Notes under the pieces: generated by a model | Seen by the model: the letters and a program-made list of their open reading frames with translations, nothing else | Databases searched by the model: none | Told to the model about the DNA's origin: nothing | Translations under genes and position numbers: made by a program | In this document: positions 37,114-46,093 of the stretch, piece by piece | How positions within the stretch are numbered: position 1 is the first letter of the stretch | Layout: every line of letters starts with the position of its first letter | Assembly (NCBI RefSeq): GCF_000429545.1 | Contig: NZ_AUCB01000027.1 | Location: forward strand, 1 to 64,000 | DNA length: 64,000 nucleotides | From: Arenibacter certesii DSM 19833 | GTDB taxonomy: Bacteria > Bacteroidota > Bacteroidia > Flavobacteriales > Flavobacteriaceae | Direction: 5' to 3'

Positions 37114-37956
37114 ATGGAAAACAATCCAATATATATTAAGAAATTTAATGGAGAGATTGAAGAATTTAAAATCGAAAAATTAAAAAACTCTCTAAGAAGA
37201 AGTAAGGCATCCGAGGCGGAAATAGATATGATTGTGGAGTATATTACCCCAACACTTTATGATGGCATGCCTTCCAAAGAAATATATAAAAGGGCTTTTT
37301 CCATATTAAAAAAACACAACCGCGTCTCCGCTTCCAAGTACAGTTTAAAGCGTGCCATATTGGATCTAGGACCAACAGGGTTTCCTTTTGAACGATTAAT
37401 TGGTGCTTTGCTCCGTCAAAAAGGTTTTGAAACGGAGGTTAGTGTAATTCTGCAGGGGGAATGCGTTACCCATGAAGTGGATGTGCTAGCCGAAAAAGAC
37501 GGTAACTCGTATGCAGTAGAATGCAAATTTCATTCAGATCCTAGAACCGTCAGCAATATCAGAGTTCCATTATATATAAATTCACGCTTTCTAGATATTC
37601 AAAATCGTTGGAATAAGGACCCTTTAAAAAAATCGCACCTCAAACAAGGCTGGTTGGTTACCAACACTCGATTTTCTTCAGATGCCATAGCTTATTCCAA
37701 ATGTGTGGGACTGCAATTATTAAGTTGGGATTACCCAGAAAACAATGGAATAAAACACAACGTAGATCACTATGCACTTTATCCTATAACCACCTTAACT
37801 ACGCTGTCTAAAAAAGAAAAACACCAACTTATTGAGAACGATATTATTTTAACCCTTGAGCTTTTTAATGCTCCTCTAGCACTGGAGAAAATTGGAATTT
37901 CATCCTTAAGAAAAAGAAAGGTTATGAACGAAATAAAGGATTTATGTGATCTGTAA
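37114..37956 (+). CDS. ATP-cone domain fused to a restriction-endonuclease-like fold
   Basis: Soluble protein of 280 residues. The N-terminal 90 residues (IYIKKFNGEIEEFKIEKLKN to SASKYSLKRAIL) are an ATP-cone, the nucleotide-sensing module of ribonucleotide reductases and NrdR. Residues about 95-215 look like an Mrr-type PD-(D/E)xK nuclease: HEVDVLAEKDGNSYAVECKFH gives Asp, then Glu-x-Lys spaced as in active enzymes. A GWLVTNTRFSSDAI segment follows. No methyltransferase or specificity gene is nearby, so this is not an ordinary restriction system. The fusion suggests nuclease activity controlled by ATP/dATP level. It is last in the run of genes behind the exporter. Confidence 0.82.
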   Translation: MENNPIYIKKFNGEIEEFKIEKLKNSLRRSKASEAEIDMIVEYITPTLYDGMPSKEIYKRAFSILKKHNRVSASKYSLKRAILDLGPTGFPFERLIGALLRQKGFETEVSVILQGECVTHEVDVLAEKDGNSYAVECKFHSDPRTVSNIRVPLYINSRFLDIQNRWNKDPLKKSHLKQGWLVTNTRFSSDAIAYSKCVGLQLLSWDYPENNGIKHNVDHYALYPITTLTTLSKKEKHQLIENDIILTLELFNAPLALEKIGISSLRKRKVMNEIKDLCDL

Positions 37957-37988
37957 TTTTACAAACAACATAGTAAACAAATTAAGGT

Positions 37989-38252
37989 TTAAGCCATTTC
38001 TACCCTTATTTCTTTATTTGGGTGATTTTGCTCAAATCCACTAATCGAACAAGCTTTGATGGGAAAACCTATTCGCCATAACTCTCGTTGCGCCTCCTCA
38101 AAAACGACAGAAGTGGAATATAGAAAGTTGATGGTACTTGTTTCAATATTGACCTCAAGAACCCTGACATTCATAATCCGACTTAGATTTCGAATAATAA
38201 TTTGTTTATCTGCATTGCAGTTTAAGTTTTCCAATTTAGCCCTAGCTTTCAT
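37989..38252 (-). CDS. Heavy-metal-associated-like small protein lacking the CxxC motif
   Basis: Protein of 87 residues with the beta-alpha-beta-beta-alpha-beta pattern of HMA domains: KLENLNCNADKQIIIRNLS, then MNVRVLEVNIETSTINFLY, then a final LWRIGFPIKA. The usual metal-binding CxxC is reduced to CNAD, one cysteine. An alternative upstream ATG at 38294 adds 14 residues; the start at 38252 is preferred because the domain begins just after it. The gene converges on the ATP-cone gene. With a single Cys it may not bind copper as a classical chaperone does. Function is unclear. Confidence 0.6.
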   Translation of the reverse strand: MKARAKLENLNCNADKQIIIRNLSRIMNVRVLEVNIETSTINFLYSTSVVFEEAQRELWRIGFPIKACSISGFEQNHPNKEIRVEMA

Positions 38253-38425
38253 ACGTCTCAATTTTAATATTATACCATATTCTCGAGACCGCATTTACCC
38301 CTTTAATTTGATCCTGAGATCAACAAATTTAATCTACCCCTTTCTCTTTTGGAATGATATATATCACCTTAGCCTTTTTTGCTGAAAAATTCATCTTAAA
38401 CCATTGGAGTCGCCTTTTTACTGAT

Positions 38426-40714
38426 TTATTTTATAGATATTTCATCCATAAAGATCCATGCATCTCCTTTTCTCAAATGCCACTCTGGTAATGTTCCTCG
38501 ATTCTTGGCAGTAATTTTAATATAGAAAACCGTTTGATTAGCAAAATTAGCCTCTATTTTTTTTATAATGGGTTCTCTCTCCTCTACGGTTTCTATGGCT
38601 CCGTTTAAAACAGTCTTATAGTCGTGTCCATCTTTCGAAATGGATATGGTGACATGTGTAGGAAGCATTACGGAAGTGGCCCCTATGTCCTGATAGTAAT
38701 TAAGCCCTACGAAAGACAGTTCCTTGGCATCACCAAGATCTACCACTACTTCAAAATCTTTTTTCGGAATACCCTGCCAATTAGGATCGTCTCCACGGGC
38801 AGTGGCAAATTTATTATTTACAAGTGCCCTATCCCCTCCTCCACTATAGGTCTCGTCATAGGGATTGGTATAAGTTATTGTTGCCTGATCTCCAAAGCCA
38901 GTAGAGAACATTTTAATTAAGGGAAACCCAATAGCCTTACCATTCCTAAAAGATTGAGCATTTAATTCAATAGTAGAAGCATATTCAATTGGCGCTGAAT
39001 ACAGTTTGGATTCCATTGATGGCTCGGAACCATCCAAGGTGTATCTAATGTCGTATAGATCTAGTTCGTTAAACAGACTAAGGCTAAATACCTTATTCCC
39101 CTTATTATAACTTACCTCATAGTTGGGAGATATGGCACTCCCAGCAAAATTATAGCCCAAGTCTTGAAATCTATCTAACTGAAAATCTAATTTTTCTTTA
39201 AAATATTCCTTTTCCTTATGATCAGATTTTGTCCAAAGTGCTTCGGAAAGGGCGGTGAGTCTAGGCAGCATCATATATTGAACATGGTTTAAGGTTTCTA
39301 TCTGCTCTGTCCATAGATTGGCTTGTCCGCCTAAAATATGGTGCCTTTTATCTGCCTCAATAGCTGTGGGAATAGGATCAAAGTTGTACACTTTTAATAG
39401 GTTATTATAACCGCCCCAGGAGGGAGGTTCAAATTCACTTTTACCTTGACTATGATCAAAATATAAAGGGTCTCCCGGTGACATTACTACATCATGTCCG
39501 GCATTAGCTGCTTCTATTCCGCCTACAACCCCTCTCCAAGACATCACCGTGGCTCGTTCTGGCAAGCCTCCTTCTAGAATCTCATCCCATCCAATAAGCT
39601 TCCTATTTTTAGAATGTATAAACTTTTCCATTCTTTTTACAAAATAGCTTTGCAGTTCTTCTCCATTTTGCAAGTTTTCCTCTTGCATTCTTATTTTGCA
39701 TTTATCACAATTTAACCATGAATCCTTTCCCACTTCATCCCCACCAATATGCAGATATTCATTAGGAAACAATTCTACTACCTCACTAATTATATTTTCT
39801 AAAAATTGAAAGGTTCCATCGTTACCAGCGCAATACACACCAGTAATATCTTTGGTATCACAAGAGAATTCTGGGTAACATTGTAAAGCGGCTTCCGAAT
39901 GCCCTGGCATTTCTATTTCAGGAATCACATCTATATACCGGTCCTTTGCATAGGCTACTATCTCCCTAATATCCTCCTTGGTATAGTAACCTCCATACAC
40001 TTCCTCATCTGCATTTTCTTCAGTCACTTCAAAATCTTCCCATGGTTTCTTGTTTTCTTTTACTTTACGCCATGCCCCTTTTTTGGTGAGCTCTGGGTAA
40101 GCATCAATTTGAATTCTCCATCCTATCCCATCTACCAAATGCCAGTGAAATTTATTCATCTTATGCATTGCTAGTACATCTATCACTTTTTTTACAGCAT
40201 CTTTAGGCATAAAATGACGAGATACATCCAACATCATTCCTCTCCATCCAAATTCTGGGGCATCTCTAATGGTTACGTAGTTTAGGACAGGTTCTTTTAC
40301 GGCTGATTTTGGCGTTAGTAGTTGCTTTAACGACTGAATACCATAAAACAAGCCTTGGTAAGTGCCTCCTTTAATCGTCACCCCTGTTTTATCGATAGTC
40401 AGGCCATAAGCTCCTTCTGGTTCATCCTCATCAGAAAGGATCAATTGAATGGCATTATCCTGATTCTCAGAGGTTGCCTTAAGGTCTAAATTAAAATTGG
40501 CTCTTAAAAATGATTGCAATTCGGCTGTTAGCTTTTTACCCTCAAACGTACTATCAACGACAATTATAGTGCTTTTATTCATTTCAAAAGAACCTTTTTG
40601 ATAGGTGATTTCATTAGGTTGTGGAATTATTCCTGTAAAAATGGGTTCTTTTTTTTTGCAGGAGGTGATAATTAAAATAAGAAGAAAAGGGAGTAATTTA
40701 AATACTTTCATCAT
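38426..40714 (-). CDS. GH20 beta-N-acetylhexosaminidase, large lipoprotein form
   Basis: Exported glycoside hydrolase of 762 residues that removes terminal N-acetylglucosamine or -galactosamine from chitin-like or glycan chains. A lipoprotein signal ends in LIITSC (Cys19). An N-terminal GH20b domain (about 25-145, IPQPNEITYQKGSF) precedes the TIM barrel (about 150-500). HWHLVDGIGWRIQ lies at 190-202 and the catalytic Asp-Glu pair is D326-E327 in HIGGDEVG. C-terminal parts are a chitobiase-type segment (LDGSEPSMESKLY) and a discoidin-like region. It is transcribed away from usp copy 5. A second, shorter GH20 at 42594 lacks the C-terminal domains. Confidence 0.93.
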   Translation of the reverse strand: MMKVFKLLPFLLILIITSCKKKEPIFTGIIPQPNEITYQKGSFEMNKSTIIVVDSTFEGKKLTAELQSFLRANFNLDLKATSENQDNAIQLILSDEDEPEGAYGLTIDKTGVTIKGGTYQGLFYGIQSLKQLLTPKSAVKEPVLNYVTIRDAPEFGWRGMMLDVSRHFMPKDAVKKVIDVLAMHKMNKFHWHLVDGIGWRIQIDAYPELTKKGAWRKVKENKKPWEDFEVTEENADEEVYGGYYTKEDIREIVAYAKDRYIDVIPEIEMPGHSEAALQCYPEFSCDTKDITGVYCAGNDGTFQFLENIISEVVELFPNEYLHIGGDEVGKDSWLNCDKCKIRMQEENLQNGEELQSYFVKRMEKFIHSKNRKLIGWDEILEGGLPERATVMSWRGVVGGIEAANAGHDVVMSPGDPLYFDHSQGKSEFEPPSWGGYNNLLKVYNFDPIPTAIEADKRHHILGGQANLWTEQIETLNHVQYMMLPRLTALSEALWTKSDHKEKEYFKEKLDFQLDRFQDLGYNFAGSAISPNYEVSYNKGNKVFSLSLFNELDLYDIRYTLDGSEPSMESKLYSAPIEYASTIELNAQSFRNGKAIGFPLIKMFSTGFGDQATITYTNPYDETYSGGGDRALVNNKFATARGDDPNWQGIPKKDFEVVVDLGDAKELSFVGLNYYQDIGATSVMLPTHVTISISKDGHDYKTVLNGAIETVEEREPIIKKIEANFANQTVFYIKITAKNRGTLPEWHLRKGDAWIFMDEISIK

Positions 40715-40818
40715 TAGACCTAAATTATGTATTCGATAAAAATAATCAATTCCTTCAGGGTAGTATATTGGTTGTCTAACAAACGGGAATATACTCTAAA
40801 CTTTCCCTAATAATCTTC

Positions 40819-40862
40819 CTGACCAATATCATAGTATCTAATTTAAATACAGGTTATTATTG
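40819..40862 (+). promoter_or_regulatory. Promoter of usp copy 5: Crp/Fnr-type site plus -7 box
   Basis: CTGACCAATATCAT (40819-40832) is identical to the site of usp copy 1, 30 kb away. TATTATTG (40855-40862) is the -7 box with one mismatch, centred 33 bp from the site. The start of transcription would be near 40867, 16 nt before the ATG. Confidence 0.67.
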
Positions 40863-40882
40863 GTTCTTATTATAGATAAAAA

Positions 40883-41740
40883 ATGGATTGCATACGTATT
40901 TTACTCCCAACTGATTTTTCGGTGAATGCCTTGAATGCTATAAAATATGCTTTAGACCTTTATTCTAAGCAAAAATGTGAGTTTTACCTACTTCACACTT
41001 ATGAGGTGGATGGTTATGCCCTTAGTGGAGCAACCAAGGTTGTAAAACCCAAACAGTTCTTGTACGAAACGGCAAAAAAAGAAGCCGAAGCGCTTTTTAG
41101 AAAACTAATGAAGGTTGTCCAATTACATTCCTATAATTACGATCATAGCTTCCATTCCATTATTACTTACGACACTCTAATTAACGCTACAAAGGATATT
41201 ATAACCAAGAATAACATAGATATTGTAGTAATGGGTACAAAAGGAATTACTGGGTCTAGATTGGTAGTTTATGGCACCAATACCATTAGTCTTATGGAAC
41301 ATATTAGTGAATGTCCAATACTCGCAATTCCTGAAAACCAGAAATTTATCCTTCCAAGGGAAATCGTTTTTCCAACAGACTATACTATTTCTCATAAACC
41401 CGTAGAATTAAGGCACCTAATTAGCATCGCGAAGATGCACCATGCTATAATTCAGGTTCTGCATATTGTTACGAAGTCTGAAAAACTTCATAAAACACAA
41501 CAGGCTAACAAAGCCCTTTTAACAACACTGTTTAAAGACATTGAATTTAGTTTTCACGAATTAGCAGGATCCTCAATTCACGAAGAAATCAATGCCTTTA
41601 TTGATGGTCGTGATACGAATATGATTGCCTTTATTAACCCTAAACATAACTTCTTTAGTATGATGTTTTCTAGACCTTTAGTAAAGGAATTAGGATATTA
41701 CTCCCGGATTCCGCTACTTGCTTTAAAAATTAAAAACTGA
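40883..41740 (+). CDS. Universal stress protein, tandem UspA domains (copy 5)
   Basis: Two-domain Usp of 285 residues. The first domain (MDCIRILLPTDFSVNALNAIKYA) carries GTKGITGSRLVVYGT, a complete G-2x-G-9x-G-T signature. The second (REIVFPTDYTISHKPVELRHL) has none. It lies 27 kb from the other four copies, between two GH20 genes, but uses the same promoter design. This argues that the operator and not gene clustering defines the group. Closest to copy 3 by eye. Confidence 0.93.
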   Translation: MDCIRILLPTDFSVNALNAIKYALDLYSKQKCEFYLLHTYEVDGYALSGATKVVKPKQFLYETAKKEAEALFRKLMKVVQLHSYNYDHSFHSIITYDTLINATKDIITKNNIDIVVMGTKGITGSRLVVYGTNTISLMEHISECPILAIPENQKFILPREIVFPTDYTISHKPVELRHLISIAKMHHAIIQVLHIVTKSEKLHKTQQANKALLTTLFKDIEFSFHELAGSSIHEEINAFIDGRDTNMIAFINPKHNFFSMMFSRPLVKELGYYSRIPLLALKIKN

Positions 41741-41769
41741 AAATAGGTAATTGACTATTTTGAAATACC

Positions 41770-41800
41770 TTCCCAAACTTTTGTGTTGGGGGATTTTTAT
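41770..41800 (+). terminator. Rho-independent terminator after usp copy 5
   Basis: CCCAAAC (41772-41778) pairs with GTTGGG (41785-41790) with one bulged A. A GGATTTTTAT stretch follows, giving a stem plus T-run. Confidence 0.5.
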
Positions 41801-41825
41801 TAACATCACTATTAAAAATTATACT

Positions 41826-41908
41826 TATGAAATGAGCCATAACAATTAAGTTGATACCAACCGAAATGTTTAATGGCGAATTACATCTGACCGATAAGAA
41901 ACAATAAA
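41826..41908 (+). repeat. Dispersed leader repeat, degenerate copy C
   Basis: TATGAAATGAGC (41826-41837) matches the 5' block of copies A and B. GACCGATAAGAAACAATAAA (41889-41908) matches their 3' block. The middle part is shorter and different. It ends 10 nt before the start of the gene at 41919. Confidence 0.5.
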
Positions 41909-41918
41909 AATTAAACAG

Positions 41919-42332
41919 ATGAAAGATAACAACGAAGCATTTAGCACTGCACCAAAAATTGAAAAATTACATTGGCACATACAACATTGGAAATCAGACC
42001 TTCAGTTTATGGAGAACGAAACAAGTTTTATTCACCAATTGTTAAACTCCGATATTTTTAAGCCCAATACTCCTAATTTATTTGAAAGAATACAGAAATA
42101 TTTAACGAGATTAGGAGAGTTTGAAGCTCGTAAATCAAAGCTAAGACAACTGATTTCGAAACACGAAAATCATCTTGGGGGTTTAGCACAGTTCAGAAAA
42201 GAAACCTTTGATGCTACGTTTTATCACAAACACGACGATCTGGAAATGGAAGTATTGGATTGTACAGATGATTTTAAAACCCTAAAGGCCGAGATTTATA
42301 ACTATGTGAGCGGCACTATTAAAAAAGCTTAG
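41919..42332 (+). CDS. Hypothetical helical protein, unrecognised
   Basis: Cytoplasmic protein of 137 residues, mostly alpha-helical and probably coiled-coil (KIEKLHWHIQHWKSDLQFME; LFERIQKYLTRLGEFEARKS). It is rich in Glu, Lys and His and has no membrane segment or signal. No family is recognised. Its start codon follows copy C of the dispersed leader repeat by 10 nt, linking it to the TolC gene at 28732 and the CBS-domain gene at 55600. It follows usp copy 5 on the same strand but after a terminator. Confidence 0.7.
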   Translation: MKDNNEAFSTAPKIEKLHWHIQHWKSDLQFMENETSFIHQLLNSDIFKPNTPNLFERIQKYLTRLGEFEARKSKLRQLISKHENHLGGLAQFRKETFDATFYHKHDDLEMEVLDCTDDFKTLKAEIYNYVSGTIKKA

Positions 42333-42593
42333 TGTGCATATAGTACATATAGCAAGAAAGCATATACTCCTCTTTGAAGAAAAGTGGTAGGATAGGTACT
42401 GTTATAGAATCAACATAAAACCATTCCAAAGTAAGTTAATTTTCGACTTGGTTAGAGGTACTATTTTTAATTATTCCGTAGATTTAGACCTAAATTAATG
42501 GTTGGCATCTACAAAATCCCCAGCCTTTAAAGCAGGGCAACCATATTTATTCCGTAATTAAACCTAATCCAATATCAATTCAAATAAATTAAA

Positions 42594-44216
42594 ATGAATA
42601 AAAGGAGTATAGCGTTTTCATTGAGTTTGTTATTTCTAGTTCCAATTCTTTTAATAGCACAACCTTCCAACATTAGTGTTATTCCGCAACCCAATGTCGT
42701 AGAACTTAAGAACGGAGTTTATTCTTTTGGAGAGGAGCTTCAGGTTTCTGGGGATAATACAACACTTAATCATTTATTAAGATATACTTCTAACATGTTA
42801 GAAGCGGATTTTAATTGGAAATCAGTAATAAGTACTGATAAGAGGAAATCAGATTTAAAATTACAGCTCAGCAAAAAAGCAAATCCAACCGATGGCGCTT
42901 ACAGCTTAACGGTAGACAAAAAAGGGATCCTTATCTCTTCTGCCAATGAACAAGGATTGTTTTACGGTTTGCAGACACTTCGCCAACTTCTTGTACAAAA
43001 AGAAGGGAAGAGGGAATTAGAATATATCAATATCATAGATGTACCCCGCTTTGGATGGAGGGCTTTTATGTTGGATGAAGGACGTTACTTTCAAGGAAAA
43101 GAACAGGTTAAGAAGCTACTAAACGAGATGGCCAGATTAAAAATGAACGTTTTCCACTGGCATTTGGTAGATGATCAAGGATGGCGAATAGAGATTAAAA
43201 AATACCCGTTATTGACCCAAGTGGGATCCAAAAGATTAAGCACCCAAGTGGGTCCTAGAAAATGGAATAGCCCAATACAGTCTGGTGTACCTCATGAGGG
43301 CTTTTACACCCAAGAAGATATAAAAGAGATTCTGACCTACGCCAAAGAGCGATACATAACAGTAGTGCCAGAGATAGAAATGCCCGGACATTCTTCCGCT
43401 GCAATAGCAGCCTACCCATGGCTAGGTTCCTCTGGCAAACAAATAGAAGTCCCAATAAATTTTGGGGTAAGTAAGGATATTTTTAACGTGGTAGATCCTA
43501 AGGTCTTCTCATTTCTTACCGATGTCTTAGACGAGGTAATGGCCTTATTCCCTTCCGAAGTAATTCACATAGGTGGGGATGAAGCAAAATACGATCACTG
43601 GGAGAATTCCGAGCAGATCAGGAAATATATGAAAGAGAATAACCTAAAAACCTTCGCCGACCTACAGGTAGATTTCACCAATAGGATTTCTAACTACATT
43701 GAAAGTAAAGGAAGAAAAATGATGGGGTGGAACGAGATTCTAGGGACTAATGTTCATGAATATCAAGCTGAAAAGGATAGTGAAGCAGAAACCGAACTTT
43801 CCAAATCTGCTGTAATTCATTTCTGGAGAGGAGATATTAAACTTATGACAGAAGCAGCCAAAGAAGGTTATAATATTGTGAATTCGCTGCATACGGAGAC
43901 GTATCTAGATTATTCTTATGGAGATATCCCATTAAATAGGGCCTATAATTTTAATCCCATTCCTAACGATTTAGACGCTAAATATCACAATAGGATAATT
44001 GGAACTGGAAGTCAGATGTGGGGAGAATGGATACCCACTAGCGGATATATGGATTTTATGACCTTTCCACGAATAGCTGCCTATGCGGAAGCAGGTTGGA
44101 CCCATCCTCAGCAGAAAGATTTTGATCGTTTCCTAAATGCCCTTCCCAACCTATTGGAAATCTGGAAAAACAATGGTATTTATTACGCTCCGTTAGAAGA
44201 GGCAATGCCTAAATAA
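42594..44216 (+). CDS. GH20 beta-N-acetylhexosaminidase, short form
   Basis: Exported GH20 enzyme of 540 residues. A Sec signal peptide (MNKRSIAFSLSLLFLVPILL, cleavage near AQPSN) replaces the lipid anchor of the large form. An N-terminal GH20b domain (about 28-145) precedes the catalytic barrel: HWHLVDDQGWRIE at 188-200 and the Asp-Glu pair D329-E330 in HIGGDE. The chain ends right after the barrel, with no chitobiase or discoidin parts. It is a single gene with a terminator behind it. Together with the lipoprotein form this suggests processing of N-acetylated glycans both in the periplasm and at the cell surface. Confidence 0.92.
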   Translation: MNKRSIAFSLSLLFLVPILLIAQPSNISVIPQPNVVELKNGVYSFGEELQVSGDNTTLNHLLRYTSNMLEADFNWKSVISTDKRKSDLKLQLSKKANPTDGAYSLTVDKKGILISSANEQGLFYGLQTLRQLLVQKEGKRELEYINIIDVPRFGWRAFMLDEGRYFQGKEQVKKLLNEMARLKMNVFHWHLVDDQGWRIEIKKYPLLTQVGSKRLSTQVGPRKWNSPIQSGVPHEGFYTQEDIKEILTYAKERYITVVPEIEMPGHSSAAIAAYPWLGSSGKQIEVPINFGVSKDIFNVVDPKVFSFLTDVLDEVMALFPSEVIHIGGDEAKYDHWENSEQIRKYMKENNLKTFADLQVDFTNRISNYIESKGRKMMGWNEILGTNVHEYQAEKDSEAETELSKSAVIHFWRGDIKLMTEAAKEGYNIVNSLHTETYLDYSYGDIPLNRAYNFNPIPNDLDAKYHNRIIGTGSQMWGEWIPTSGYMDFMTFPRIAAYAEAGWTHPQQKDFDRFLNALPNLLEIWKNNGIYYAPLEEAMPK

Positions 44217-44283
44217 CATGTTTGAATGTAGCTGGACTTTTGGTAGTCTACTGATTTATTCTTCCTCTGAACCAAGGATACTA

Positions 44284-44307
44284 AAAACCGCCAAAAATGG
44301 CGGTTTT
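44284..44307. terminator. Terminator between GH20 and the convergent small-protein gene
   Basis: AAAACCGCCA (44284-44293) and TGGCGGTTTT (44298-44307) form a perfect 10-bp stem with a four-base loop, with A and T runs on both sides. Works in both directions. Confidence 0.85.
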
Positions 44308-44357
44308 CTACTTTTATAAATTATCGATCTTGGTTGGCCCCCTATTTTGGAAGGCAA

Positions 44358-44486
44358 TTATAAGACGTATCCCAACAGATAATAGAGGATTATAAAAACA
44401 ACAATAGTTCCTATACACCCACATTTACCTCCTCCTATTTTCTTTGCACCCCATCCGGCCAACAATGCTTTTATAATATTTTTCAT
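44358..44486 (-). CDS. Small single-helix membrane protein (42 residues)
   Basis: The reading frame MKNIIKALLAGWGAKKIGGG, then KCGCIGTIV and a hydrophobic C-terminal helix (about 26-42), is a complete small protein. A basic, glycine-rich first half with a CGC motif followed by one membrane helix is a pattern seen in short flavobacterial proteins of unknown function. It lies 33 bp after the DUF2383-like gene on the same strand, so the two are probably co-transcribed, and it is followed by a strong terminator. No weight is placed on a ribosome site, which is weak. Confidence 0.6.
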   Translation of the reverse strand: MKNIIKALLAGWGAKKIGGGKCGCIGTIVVFIILYYLLGYVL

Positions 44487-44519
44487 GATTATGTTGATTA
44501 TTTTTTATTCGTAATACAA

Positions 44520-44981
44520 TTAAAAATTATTTTCCTCCAAGTTCAGCTCCAATATCAATTTTTGGGCTATATCGTTTATATCTTCTGCCTGCGACTGCAA
44601 AATTGCATTGGTGGCGTCAGGAATATTTTCATAATTTAATACCTCCTGATACTTTCTTATGAGATCTTGCTCCCGCTGTAATATTAGTCGGTCCACTTCA
44701 ATAGAGGTTAGGCCTGTGCTATTCACTTTTTCAGCTACATTGTCAAAAATACAAGCTCCTTCTTTTTTCCGTTTGAACACCCCTCCCTCCTTCACGGCTA
44801 TAATCTCGTCACTTAATATTTGTTCAAAATCCAGTCGCTGCTCAGCTTGCTCTTTAAAAAATTGACGTTTAAGCGGAATATCTTCCGTCAGTGATAATTT
44901 ACTATAAGCTTCCTTTGAAGAAATTACCTCACAAAGCAGATCATCAAGTCTTGTTATCCAAATTCCTCTATCCGTTTCCAT
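44520..44981 (-). CDS. DUF2383-type (PA2169-like) four-helix bundle protein
   Basis: Cytoplasmic protein of 153 residues, all alpha-helical. The opening ITRLDDLLCEVISSKEAYSK and the helix RQFFKEQAEQRLDFEQILSD match the first helices of the ferritin-like DUF2383 family, in which a tyrosine follows a conserved acidic turn. Whether it binds iron is not shown: the usual ferritin EExxH motif is not seen. Such proteins are often induced by general stress. It is probably co-transcribed with the 42-residue membrane protein. Confidence 0.65.
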   Translation of the reverse strand: METDRGIWITRLDDLLCEVISSKEAYSKLSLTEDIPLKRQFFKEQAEQRLDFEQILSDEIIAVKEGGVFKRKKEGACIFDNVAEKVNSTGLTSIEVDRLILQREQDLIRKYQEVLNYENIPDATNAILQSQAEDINDIAQKLILELNLEENNF

Positions 44982-45032
44982 TATATATCGATTAAAAGAT
45001 TACTATTCCTATTGGTGTTACAAGCTTCTTTA

Positions 45033-45851
45033 TTAACCATTGGTGGTAAATCCTGGGTAACACGTCATACCACCATCTACAAAGATGGTTGTACCATTTA
45101 TATACTCAGATTCATCGGAAGCCAACCAGCTGGCAACACTCCCAATATCCTCGGGAATCCCAATCCTTTTATAGGGAATAAGCTTTAACATTCCCTCTGC
45201 GCCTTCTTTAGTGCTCCAAACGTCTTTGTTGATCTCTGTTTTTATGGCTCCTGGGGCAATACTGTTACAGCGTATTTTATCTGGTCCATATTCTTGGCAG
45301 ATGCTCTCCATCAACATCAACAACCCTCCTTTAGAGGCAGCATAATTAGCATGGCCTGCCCAAGGGATAACTTCATGTACAGAACTCATATGTATAATCT
45401 TACCCAGGGATTTGGAAACACCTTTTCTCATTCCCCTTCTTTTAAATTCGATTATGGATTCCTTGGCACATAAAAATTGTCCTGTTAAATTAACATCCAA
45501 CACTTTTTGCCAGTCTTTTAAGGGCATTTCATGTAATGGATGATCTATTTGGATTCCGGCATTCGCCACGCAAACTTCTACTGTACCGAAATGAGCGATC
45601 GTTTTTTTAAACATGGCTTTCACCTCACTCTCTTTACTAACATCACATTTAAAAACAATAGCTTGTCCGCAATCGGAATTCTCACTTATCCAATGTGCCA
45701 ATTCTTCGGCTTCCTTTTTACCAGAGTTATAATTTACTACAATATTACCGCCTTCCATGCCCATAGATTTGGCAACTGCCTTACCTATGCCAGAGCTAGC
45801 GCCTGTTATAATACAGGTTTGATTTTCCAATCTTCTATTTGGTTTTTGCAT
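45033..45851 (-). CDS. Short-chain dehydrogenase, glucose 1-dehydrogenase-like
   Basis: NAD(P)-dependent oxidoreductase of 272 residues. The cofactor motif is TGASSGIG (about 16-23). The catalytic Ser is in MSSVHEVIPWAGHANYAASKGG, with Tyr and Lys in YAASK. The C-terminus GGMTCYPGFTTNG is like the GGMTLYPGF end of glucose 1-dehydrogenases, which supports that substrate class. A likely role is oxidation of a sugar or polyol with supply of NADPH, or stress protection as for the related YdaD/GsiB-type general stress genes. It stands alone on the minus strand. Confidence 0.87.
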   Translation of the reverse strand: MQKPNRRLENQTCIITGASSGIGKAVAKSMGMEGGNIVVNYNSGKKEAEELAHWISENSDCGQAIVFKCDVSKESEVKAMFKKTIAHFGTVEVCVANAGIQIDHPLHEMPLKDWQKVLDVNLTGQFLCAKESIIEFKRRGMRKGVSKSLGKIIHMSSVHEVIPWAGHANYAASKGGLLMLMESICQEYGPDKIRCNSIAPGAIKTEINKDVWSTKEGAEGMLKLIPYKRIGIPEDIGSVASWLASDESEYINGTTIFVDGGMTCYPGFTTNG

Positions 45852-46093
45852 GTTTTTGCTTTATATAAATTTACAGAATTTCTAATTACAAAGGGGCTAA
45901 TATTGCCTTAAAGGAAAAGTTTAAACGGATTGCGTTAAAATTTTAACCAACCATAAGCAAATCTATTATCAGCCCATTAAAACCCTTTAATGTAGATTAG
46001 CAATTCGGGGTAGTATAGTAGGTGTTAGCCTGCACCATAGAATAAAAATACCCCGCCACAAGACAGGGTATATAAAATTCAGGTATATGTTGA

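Noticed and set aside
37114-37956. Reading the ATP-cone/nuclease gene as part of a restriction-modification system
   Set aside because: No methyltransferase or specificity subunit is nearby, so only a nuclease-like fold can be claimed.
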